Source of the DNA: Hydrangea macrophylla | Lineage: Eukaryota > Streptophyta > Magnoliopsida > Cornales > Hydrangeaceae | NCBI GenBank assembly: GCA_033977485.1 | Contig: CM066993.1 | Coordinates: 25,844,001-25,908,000 of the forward strand | Direction: 5' to 3' | DNA length: 64,000 nucleotides | Shown here: positions 55,993 through 64,000 of the stretch, in pieces | How the letters are laid out: each line of letters starts with the position of its first letter | Numbering within the stretch: the stretch's first letter is position 1 | The notes under the pieces: model-generated | What the model was told of the DNA's origin: nothing | The model's database searches: none | Seen by the model: the letters and a program-made list of their open reading frames with translations, nothing else | Program-made: the position numbers and the translations under genes

Positions 55993-58900
55993 CTTGGTCT
56001 TTAAGGAACCAAGAAACCTAATTTTGACTCACCCAAATGGATAAAAGGCACCGGCCCTTCATAACCAAAGAACTTGGTTCGGGGTTTTGGTACGAGAGAG
56101 GAAGGAGCCTTTGTCGCGACTAAAACACCCTCAACTCGCCCCGTCTTTCGACGGGCCTCAATTAGCATCCAAATAATCATCTTATACTATGTATGGTTCG
56201 ACAATTAATACTATGATAGTATATTACATCACATAAGAAAATTCGAAATGGAAGATCTAAAGATAAGATATCATTCATAAGATCTAAGCCAAATATCATA
56301 CAATGTAAAGTGAAAGATCACACAAATAAACCTAGGAAAAATCGTCTAATCATATATCAAATAATCAAGACTTCCTAATCTAAAAAGGGGGACATGAATT
56401 GTTCTTGAAACAAATAATCAAAGAAATCAAAATATGCTTAGCAAGCTAGTATGATGCATGTTATTCTTTGAGAAAAGAAGATCTTCTCAATCCCTGGGAC
56501 GGATGAGAAAGGACGATTAGATCGAGGGGAAGCATGAACGTGTGATCATGATCATTCCTTATAATCTTCTTAGATTAAGAGTTACAAAAACCCCAAATCT
56601 TGCATGAATGCAATGCATGTATCTAAAATGTACCAAGGTTGTAGTGTGCTTTGTGTTCATGGATTTCTAGAATGACTTAGAAGTCTAAAATGTGTATGAA
56701 TGAATGAATGAAATTAACATGGGATGTGTACAAATGTAGTATGAACTACTTCCTAAGATATGGGTTAATTTGGAATGCATATGAGCATCAAATCAAAGAA
56801 TAAAAGTTGAAATGTGCTTGCTGTGAATAGTGGACAGAACAGTAGCATGATCTTTTGGAATTTGAAAAGAGGGGTTAGGAATGTTTCCAGTGCATGATTG
56901 TTTATGGAGATCTTCCTTATTGTGTCTAGGACACAACCCAAAAAGCCAATCTTGAATAGCTATCACAGAATGAGAGAAATCATATAAACAATGAAGGTCA
57001 CTCAGAAACAGAGTCCGTACCGTCGACTGAAATGTTAGAAAATCTTAGAAAATGAAAACAAATGATCTAGAGGCCCATTTTATACAGAAAGTTCCCTAAG
57101 ACATTTAAGTTTAAGGGAAAAATAAGTTAGGACCACCCTTTTTGGAAAAGATTTCTGAAAAAGAGGTTGGAAGTGGACCTAGCTGCTGTGACAGTAAAAA
57201 CAGAATGTCTAGAGAGAATGTGTGGGTCCAAATGGACCATTTTCAAGTATTTCCATGTCAAGCCAAAAATCATGGGTGCTATTTAATGAGTTAGGAAGAC
57301 TTTCCAAGTGGTCTTGCATCCATACATTAAGTATTGAACTCAAAATAATTCCTTGAAGTTAAATGACTCACTGTTTTGAGGGTTTTGAGAGAAACAAGGT
57401 TTATTTCTTGAAATCAAAATGAGGGGTTTAAGAGGGGGGTTTTGAAATGGGGGTTTTGAAAGTATACTTCCAGAACTTGGATGAATATTCTAACCACTTG
57501 GAATATCAATTCCTAACTAATTTCAAGAACTTCCCAAGTATTTGCAAAACATGGTTTTATTTGGAAACCAAACTCAAGAATCTATGGGAGTATGATACAT
57601 GAGAGGATATATGTTACATGATATGATATAGCATATTAAAAGTGGTAAAGAACATGTGCATGGGATATGGGTTCATCTAGATACAAGAGAGTGTTGCATC
57701 AAAGTGTGAGTCAAAAAGTGAAATGCTGTGAATAGTGGACAGACTGTATGCATTACTTTGTAACAATATAATGGGAGGTCAAACGTGCCTAGAAAAATGT
57801 GAGAATAATCAGAGATCATCCTTATTGTGTCTAGAAAATAACCCAAAAATCCAAACCTCAATAGCTATCACAGATTAAAAGAAATAAATCAGAATGTACA
57901 CATGACTCAGAAACAAATGCTGCACTGTTGACTGATTTTGTATGATTTTTCATAAATCAAAGAAAAGGTTTATGACGACCCATTATACACCAAAAGTTTC
58001 CTAAGACATCCAAGTTTCATAAAAAAAATAGAAAAGATATATGTACAGTGACGAAAATATCCAGAATAAGTGCAAGAAGTTGGGTGAACATTCTGTGAGA
58101 ACAGAGGCAGATTATGAATATGAACTTCTCACATCCAAAACAAATACTTTCATATCTCTATAATTGATGGGAAAAATCAGAGACAAACTATGATGTCTTA
58201 GGAAGATTTTCCAAGTGGTTTCATTATCATAACTTAAGTATTTAATTCAAAACAAATCTTTGAATCTGAACAGCTCACTGTTTTGGATCATTCTTGAAGA
58301 AAATGGATTTGGGTTTTGAAATAGAGTTTGAGTTCTTGATTGGGGGTTTTGAAATAGATGTTCAAAGCATGAACTTAAACTCTTGAGATGACCATGTGAC
58401 CACTTAGAACCTCATCCAACCTTGAATCATCAAAGAACTCCCAATATTATTGGAGAGATTCATTTTTATTTTGGACATAACTTCAATACATTTCAAGAAC
58501 ATCTTGGAAGTATTGAGGTTATGATCATCATCTATCAAACATGTTTTTGAGGTCAAGAGCTACTATCCATAAGGATTCACTCACCCCAAACTTCATGTCA
58601 TCACTTAGATGATGATGAACTAGTAAGTAAATAAAGAAAATAAAAAGAAATGAGATTAAGAAGAGATGAACATAATATGAACAAGCAAGTAAATAACAAT
58701 CAATAGATGATAATCAATATGATTTTGGACTTGTAGCTTGGTGTTTCACTCATAGATTTTGACATTTGGACATGGAAGTAGCTTCCTAACTCAAGAATGC
58801 TCAAGAATGGTGATTGGGTATATTGATGATGAAGTATATAGAAAAATGGTGGAGGAAAACAAGATTAGAACTCACTTTTATTGGAAAAAATGGAAGAAGA

Positions 58901-59001
58901 AGACTACTTCTTCTCTTTCTCTCTCTATATTTCCCTAGAGTTTCTTCCTAAGCTTTCTCTAAGCTTCCATGTCTCCTCCCTAAATGGAAGTAAATGGCTT
59001 C

Positions 59002-59232
59002 TTTTATAGGCAAAGGAGGGGTGGTAAATAGAGTTTTAAAAGGTTTAAAATGGTCTCCCATTGGTCCAAAATAAGCTGGGAATCAAAACTACGTCGTTTT
59101 GGTTTTTAATATATCAAATTGGACCCCCAAAATAAATTACAAAAACTCACTGTTCTGGAGGGGAGTGCCGCGGAGGCACTGGGCCAGTGCCGCGGCGGCA
59201 GTGGGCCAGTGCCGCGGCGGCACTGCTCCTCC
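59002..59232 (-). promoter_or_regulatory. U3 promoter of LTR D: GC-rich dyads and TATA box
   Basis: The TATA box reads TATAAAAG on the minus strand (59009-59002). Upstream of it, at 59162-59232, three copies of a unit of about 27 bp combine GAGTGCCGCGG or CAGTGCCGCGG with GCACTGGGCC or GGCAGTGGGCC. The words GTGCC and GGCAC pair as in LTRs B and F. Confidence 0.65.
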
Positions 59233-59593
59233 CTTCGTCCAGATAATGCTGTTTAGGCCCCCTGAAGTTCCGGTATTCGCGAAAAGGCCCTATTTCGTCC
59301 GAAATTCACAGAAAATGCATACGAACTCCAAATTGAGGTTGTGATATACCGTTGAAAAGGTAATGGAGTCTACTTTACATAAAAAATAGTTCGGGGATAG
59401 GTCACTTTGAAAAGTTTTGCGGTATTCGCGATAAAAGCCGATTTGATCGCCTTTTTCGCCTTTGGAAATTCATAATAAATTCGTTTTAAATCCAGAAATT
59501 ATGTGCGATATACCGTTGGAAAGCTATTGACCTCTAGTATCTATGAAAAATATTTGAAAATTATTTTGGTGCCCCGGTTCCAAAGTCAAATTC

Positions 59594-59812
59594 CGGTCAA
59601 ACTGGTCAAACCTGGGATTCCCGGGAAGTTCTGGAAACCTCCGGGAGTTCCCGGGAGCTGATGTTTTCGCTCGATTTTCTTTTGGAACTTGTTTTAACAT
59701 TTTTCTCATGATTTAAAATGATTCTGGTGAATCCGGATAATTTCGGTCAAACTTGGTCAAACCTGGTCAAACCTTGGTCAAACCTGGTCAAACCTTGGTC
59801 AAACCGGTCAAC
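59594..59812 (-). promoter_or_regulatory. Tandem TTGACC (W-box core) array in U3 of LTR D
   Basis: On the minus strand TTGACC or TTGACCGG occurs seven times at about 10-bp spacing in 59748-59812 and twice near 59596-59612. TTGAC(C/T) is the core bound by WRKY factors. The flanks carry repeated CCGGGAACTTCCGGGA-like words (59625-59650 and 59813-59848). Confidence 0.6.
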
Positions 59813-60101
59813 GGGGACTTTCCGGGAACTTCCGGGACTTCCGGGGGTCTCTGTGAGCCGACAATTTCATTTGATTTCTCTTAAAAACTCATTTTATCGC
59901 TTTCCTTATGACGTAGCATGTTTTCAGAACTTTGGGACCAAATCTGGGAGTTTTTGGGCTTTTAGGGGCATTTTGGTCATTCTGAGCATTCTGAGAGATG
60001 GAGCTGACTTCCGAGAGTCCTTTTGAGTCTTTTACGATCATTGTGAACCACCAAGCTATGGGTCTCCTAAATCTGATAGCCGACAAAATGGGGTGTCTAC
60101 A

Positions 60102-60160
60102 GTTTGCCCCTCTTTGGCATGAACTTGCGAGGCAACGCATGTCGCAAGCGAGTGCCAAAG
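60102..60160 (-). other. Pre-PPT two-stem hairpin and polypurine tract of element D
   Basis: Outer arms CTTTGGCA (60112-60119) and TGCCAAAG (60153-60160) and inner arms CTTGCGA (60124-60130) and TCGCAAG (60142-60148) all pair perfectly. On the minus strand the outer 3' arm CCAAAG continues into AGGGGCAAAC and then the LTR start TGTAGACACC. Confidence 0.85.
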
Positions 60161-60272
60161 CTTTGAAGAGACAGGACTTTTTGGAGGCTATAGATTTAGG
60201 ATAAAAACGTTGCAAAAGATGCAATGAAGAAAAAAGAAAGATGCTGAGGTCAGTGCTGGTCGCGCTCTGCGT

Positions 60273-60318
60273 GAGCTGCCTACGTATCCCAAGGGGAATC
60301 AGACCAGGACGTAGTTCA
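60273..60318 (-). other. Hairpin box, LTR-proximal copy of element D
   Basis: Element sense: GAACTACGTCC, CTGATTCCC, short loop, GGGATACGTAGGCAGCTC. Outer CTACGT/ACGTAG and inner TCCC/GGGA are perfect. It lies about 110 bp before the pre-PPT hairpin. Confidence 0.8.
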
Positions 60319-60667
60319 GGGCACAAAGGAACCAATCACACATGCACATACACAACAATCATGCGGATGCTATGTTAAAAGAGTGATATGCAAATGTATG
60401 GATGTGATATGATTGTGTACATGAGTCCTATCATGCCTAGTGTTCTGATCCTAGTATGAGCAGGTGCTGTGGGGTATGCCACTCTGAGTGGGCTGGCGTT
60501 GTACTAGTGTTTACGACTGTGATGTGGTGGATGACTCAGATAAAGACATCACGTTCTAGAAGACTCCGTGTCTAGGGGCAAACTTCTGGAATTCGAGAAG
60601 AGTGCTTTGTAAGCAAAACGGATCGGACGCGAGGTCCTCGAGGATGATAACTAAAGATAATCGACAA
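60319..60667. other. Spacer of element D
   Basis: No coding content is visible. One PPT-like word occurs (GTCTAGGGGCAAACTTC, 60571-60587) but no clear hairpin. Confidence 0.35.
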
Positions 60668-61269
60668 GTGAGAGAGCTCACGATAACTGATAGTTTGAGG
60701 AAACCAGAGTGAGAAAGCTCAGGAGCGACAAATGAGAAAGCTCATAATAAGTGAAGAAGCTCATGATCTTGGACAAAGGAGTGAGGAAGCTCACGATAAG
60801 TGAGAAAGCTCACGATAGGCAAGGGAGCTCACAATAATCATTAGGTAGGTGAGGGGGACTCACGATTTTGGACAAATGAGTGAGGAAGCTCACAATAAGT
60901 GAGGAGCTTATAATAATTGACGTGTGAGAAAGCTCACGATGAGTGAGGAAGCTCACGAGAATTGAGCGGTGAGGAAGCTCATAATTTTGGACAGAGGAGT
61001 GAGGAAGCTCACGATAAGTGAGAAAGCTCACGATAAGCGACAGGCAAGGGAGCTCACAATAATCAATAGGTAGGTGAGGGGGGACTCACAATTTTTAGAC
61101 AGATGAGTGAGAAAGCTCACAATAAGTGAGGAGCTTACGATAATTGACATGTGAAAAAGCTCACGATGAGTGAGGAAGCTCACGAGAATTGAGCGGTGAG
61201 GAAGCTCATGATTTTGGACAGAGGAGTGAGGAAGCTCACGATAGTTGAGTTGGTGAGGAAGCTCATGAT
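60668..61269 (-). repeat. Array of GTGAG-GAAG-CTCAC mini-hairpins with higher-order repeat
   Basis: At least eleven copies of GTGAGGAAGCTCAC or GTGAGAAAGCTCAC, each a five-base-pair stem with a four-base loop, linked by CGATAA, CGATGA or AATTGAGCG. A larger unit of about 205-215 bp (including GGTAGGTGAGGGGGACTCAC and TTTTGGACA) is repeated roughly three times. Confidence 0.9.
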
Positions 61270-61504
61270 ATTTATTTGGACACGGATCCTCGAATTGTGA
61301 ATAGACAGTGCTTGCCCTGGGAATCGGGGTGATTTGACTGCAGGTGATGTTTTTAATCGCTGGTCGATCCTTGTGATGACAAAGTCCGGAGAATTGGTTC
61401 GGACTTCTGATATCTTCTGCTGGGGATGGTAGGGGATTCTTTGAGAAAAAATGATTGATAGATGTGGAAGTTCTACCCTACCTGTAAGATTTACCTCACT
61501 CTGG

Positions 61505-62040
61505 AGAGCTGGTGACGAAGGATTTGCCTTAATCTAGAGGGCTGGCGATGGAGGATTTACCTCAATTCAGAGGGCTAGCGATGAAGGATTTGCCTCAATC
61601 TAGAGGGCTGATGATGAAGGATTTGCCTCAATTTAGAGGGCTAGCGATGAAGGATTTGCCTCAATCTAGAGGGCTGATGATGAAGGATTTGCCTCAATCC
61701 AGAGGGCTGATGATGAAGGATTTGCCTCAATCTACAGGGCTGATGATGAAGGATTTGCCTCAATCCAGAGGGCTGATGATGAAGGATTTGCCTCAATCCA
61801 GAGGGCGGATGATGAAGGATTTGCCTCAATCTAGAGGGCTGATGATGAAGGATTTGCCTCAATCCAGAGGGCGGATGATGAAGGATTTGCCTCAATCCAG
61901 AGGGCTGATGATGAAGGATTTGCCTCAATCTACAGGGCTGATGATAAAGGATTTGCCTCAATCTAGAGGGCTGATGATGAAGGATTTGCCTCAATCCAGA
62001 GGGCTGATGAAGGATTTGCCTCAATCTAGAGGGCTGATGA
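61505..62040 (-). repeat. 33-bp tandem array (GATTTGCCTCAATCTAGAGG)
   Basis: About sixteen units of GATGATGAAG plus GATTTGCCTCAATCTAGAGG plus GCT. Variants are mainly CTAG or CCAG, and CTG, CGG or CTAGC at the end. The period is a multiple of three, which keeps long frames open on both strands. Confidence 0.95.
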
Positions 62041-62403
62041 TGTAGGGTTCTCGGAGAATCTCTTTCCGCGCTCAATCCAAGAGGGTCGGTCAGGGCCTCC
62101 GGGAGCTGGTATCTATCGGTTTCTGTCCTCGGGGGATGATGTAGGGTTCTTGGAGAATCTCTTTCCGCGCTCAATCCAAGAGGGCCGGTCAGGGCTTCCG
62201 GGAGCTGGCATCTATCGGTTTCTGTCCTCGGGGATGATGTAGGGTTCTCGGAGAATCTCTTTTGGCGCTCAATCCAAGGGGGCCGGTCAGGGCCTCCGGG
62301 AGCTGGTATCTATCGATTTCTGTCCTCGGGGGATGATGTAGGGTTCTCGGAGAATCTCTTTCCGCGCTCAATCCAAGAGGGCCGGTCAGGGCCTCCGGGA
62401 GCT
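62038..62403 (-). repeat. ~99-bp tandem array, 3.7 copies
   Basis: Units start TGTAGGGTTCTCGGAGAATC at 62041, 62140, 62238 and 62337 and contain CGCTCAATCCAAGAGGG, CCTCCGGGAGCTGG and TTTCTGTCCTCGGGG. Copies are nearly identical, suggesting recent expansion. Confidence 0.95.
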
Positions 62404-62530
62404 GAAGGATAATGTACTCTGCTAGGAAGAAGGAAATATGTCCTTTAAATGGGAGTCAAGGTATCATTCTATTTGTGATGAGGGATATGGAGATGGCCTG
62501 CGGCAGTTAAGATTTTGATTTTGAAAGAAG

Positions 62531-62812
62531 AGGACTTATGTTTCTTTAGGATGAAAGAAGGTCATCAACGGCCACTCATGTTGCCTGAAAAAGATGAAAG
62601 ATCAACAACCACTCATGGACTTATGTTGCTGGGAGAAAGATGAAAGATCAACAGCCACTCATGGACTTATGTTTGCTAAGATAAAAGAAGATCATCAACA
62701 GCCACTCATGGACTTATGTTGCATGAACAAAGGAAGGTAATCAACAGCCACTCATGGACTTATGTTGCATGAAGGAAGATCAACAGCCACTCGTGGACTT
62801 ATGTTGCAAGGA
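62531..62812 (-). repeat. Six copies of a ~40-55 bp unit (CCACTCATGGACTTATGTTG)
   Basis: Copies near 62570, 62602, 62656, 62702, 62748 and 62787, each with GATCAACAGCCACTCATGG and ACTTATGTTGC and a variable A/G-rich linker. Confidence 0.9.
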
Positions 62813-63207
62813 GATGAAGGTCAACTTTTGATGGTTTGGAAAGGGATGAAATTCGCATTTGCCCTAAGTTTGGACGCTTCTCATGCTGATGCCTTAAACG
62901 GTACAATAATGGTGTTTGGTACTTCTGCTTGTATTGGCATGCTCTTTATAACTTGATTTGAAAATTTTATTAGTCACTATTAACTTACACATTTGAGACT
63001 ACAACAGACTCAAAAACTTGACAGACATTGACGCACGAGGACGACACATTTGACACCAAAATGAAACAAGCTCGCCTTGTCAAAACTTGATGTGCTTTTG
63101 TCATAAATGATGTACCATTTCTCTTTTGGTGTTCACCCCTCATCTTAACATGGTAGCACTTTGCTGATAAATCTGATTTTTTTGAAAATTCTTCCCTAGT
63201 GATCTAG

Positions 63208-63259
<52 letters not shown>

Positions 63260-63379
63260 CTCCCAGGAAGTGCTTTGAATTAGTGCCTTAGCTTTTAGAG
63301 TAAAAGATGCTCTATTTCAAAATTTTCAAAACAACTTGGTAACTTGAAAACTCGCCCTCGGTGTGAAGGGATTGTGTTA
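62813..63379. other. Spacer of element D with a T43 run
   Basis: No coding content is seen. A pure run of 43 T lies at 63213-63255. As in F, this interval between the arrays and the PPT-like hairpins lacks the antisense genes found in G. Confidence 0.5.
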
Positions 63380-63588
63380 GGCAAACGGAGTTTGCCCCTA
63401 GTTTGAGGTGTACAAAGTGGGATTCATAAGCAAACGAGGTGGGTGACCAAAGTTTGCCCCTAGTTTGGATGATGGTTTATTGGAGGTTTTGGGCAAACGA
63501 GGTAGGTGACCGAAGTTTGCCCCTTGTATGAAGGGTAGATAGTAAAAGTCAGGCAAACGAGGCGGGTAGCCAAAGTTTGCCCCTAGTG
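63380..63588 (-). repeat. Four tandem PPT-like hairpins of element D
   Basis: Copies at 63380-63405, 63430-63468, 63491-63529 and 63552-63588. Element sense: CAAACTAGGGGCAAAC, a loop of 3 to 16 bases, then GTTTGCC or GTTTGCCC. Stems of six to eight base pairs (GGGCAAAC/GTTTGCCC in the third) are perfect. The word is nearly the same as the real PPT AGAGGGGCAAAC at 60102-60115. Confidence 0.8.
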
Positions 63589-63633
63589 TGGAAGGTGATT
63601 TTCTGGCTTGAGGCATGGACCGTGACTTTAATC

Positions 63634-63769
63634 TCTCAAATGCTCATAACTTTTGCCTAGGCACCAGTGAGGTGACCTAGCAAGCTCTTTTCTCTCTTTT
63701 GTTATTGCTCACCTTGGATTTAACTCTAATTTTTGCCTAGGCGTCCTTTCGGATTTTCGACCTAGCGAG
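63634..63769 (-). other. Two CCTAGG boxes of element D
   Basis: The copy at 63724-63769 reads, in element sense, CTCGCTAGG, CGAAAATCCGAAAGGACGCC and TAGGCAAAAATTAGAG, close to 45236-45282 of F. A weaker copy at 63634-63685 has CTTGCTAGG and GCCTAGGCAAAAGTTATGAG. Confidence 0.6.
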
Positions 63770-63798
63770 CCATCCTTCTTTTTTTCTTTTTTGAAAGT

Positions 63799-63947
63799 CT
63801 GCCTACGTACCCCCAAGTGGGGATCAGGTCCAACGTAGTTCGGGCCATGGTTGGAAAGAAGCGGGCTGATTTTTAGGTAGGTGGGGTGACCGAACCATTG
63901 TGGTTGCCTACGTATCCCCGAGCGGGAATCAGGTCGAGCGTAGTTCA
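63799..63947 (-). other. Two hairpin boxes of element D, pol-proximal
   Basis: The copy at 63904-63947 has outer arms CTACG/CGTAG and inner TCCC/GGGA. The copy at 63799-63842 has outer CTACGT/ACGTAG and inner CCCC/GGGG, a paired change from TCCC/GGGA. In element sense GGTTCGGTCACC follows the first box, as in F. Confidence 0.8.
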
Positions 63948-64000
63948 AGGCAAGGTCTTGAAAGAAATCGGTTTGATTATGATGGTGTCGACCGAACCGA

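Larger units (their letters stand above)
55995..60101 (-). repeat. LTR of element D (about 4.1 kb)
   Basis: Minus strand: starts TGTAGACACCCCATTTTGTCGG next to the PPT and ends near TTAAAGACCA. The GGGTGTTTTAGTCGCG block and CTCTCGTACCAAAACCCC near the end (56080-56140) match the end regions of LTRs A, B, C and F. It includes an imperfect tandem duplication with a period of about 890 bp (56820-57560 against 57705-58440). Confidence 0.8.
55982..64000 (-). mobile_element. Element D: Tat/Ogre-like LTR and 3' region
   Basis: Minus strand, right to left: hairpin boxes (63947-63799), CCTAGG boxes (63769-63634), four PPT-like hairpins (63588-63380), four tandem arrays (62812-60668), a hairpin box (60318-60273), pre-PPT hairpin and PPT (60160-60102), an LTR (60101-55995) and eleven bases of a PBS-like sequence. 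Coding regions would lie beyond 64000. The order is the same as in G and F. Confidence 0.75.

Noticed and set aside
60668..61269. Possible CRISPR-like array of short palindromic repeats
   Set aside because: Repeats are 14 bp with short non-unique spacers and higher-order repetition inside a plant retroelement; no cas genes.
61548..62174. Long open frames on both strands (165 and 177 residues) with an 11-residue periodic protein
   Set aside because: They follow from a 33-bp tandem repeat whose period is a multiple of three; no start context, homology or composition suggests a real protein.
63213..63255. T43 run as the poly(A) tail of a minus-strand LINE, SINE or processed gene
   Set aside because: No LINE coding sequence, SINE-like boxes or target duplication was seen beside it; it is probably a simple repeat.

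Overview
The window is plant nuclear DNA made almost entirely of decayed, nested Ty3/gypsy LTR retrotransposons. I see no intact host gene, no tRNA or rRNA gene, no organelle insert and no CRISPR array. Plant origin follows from Athila-type and Tat/Ogre-type gag, protease and pol remnants, a plant mobile domain (PMD) gene copy, plant-type introns and plant primer-binding sites. The species cannot be named; a dicot is likely.

Layout, left to right. 1-1408: tail of an unrecognised reading frame, then the 3' part of a Tat/Ogre-like LTR (element A). 1409-9025 (+): element B, a Tat/Ogre-like element with a 3.06 kb 5' LTR, PBS, leader and broken gag-protease-linker, cut by the next element. 9026-26868 (+): element C, whose LTR holds a complete Athila-like element (12246-19174, 5-bp target duplication GTAAC) and whose leader holds a solo LTR (20066-21552, duplication GTTTT). 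C continues with gag, protease, a G-patch-like linker and RT, then is broken. 26869-38074 (-): element G. It reads right to left as RNase H, integrase, structured 3' boxes, then two genes on the opposite (+) strand (DUF7745-like and PMD), tandem arrays, a pre-PPT hairpin and a 3' LTR fragment. 38075-49166 (+): element F, inserted in G's pol. It has an LTR, the longest intact gag (478 aa), no protease, RT or integrase, then boxes, arrays, hairpin and a 3' LTR start. 49167-55981 (-): element E, Athila-like, with a 3' LTR and a long gag-protease but no pol, inserted in F's 3' LTR. 55982-64000 (-): element D, with a 4.1 kb LTR preceded by its PPT, hairpin, box, four tandem arrays and more boxes.

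The main discovery is a shared 3' module in elements G, F and D. In element sense the order is: integrase stop; two or three copies of a hairpin box (arms CTACGT/ACGTAG around TCCC/GGGA); PPT-like hairpins (AGGGGCAAAC followed by GTTTGCC); tandem arrays, several built from short hairpins; one more hairpin box; a two-stem hairpin fused to the PPT; then the 3' LTR. Paired base changes that keep the stems occur between copies. In G this module also carries two antisense genes, PMD and DUF7745-like. Their upstream regions hold the same GGCACTCA/TGAGTGCC dyads that lie upstream of the TATA boxes in the LTRs of B, F and D. I infer, but cannot prove, that these antisense genes travel with the element.
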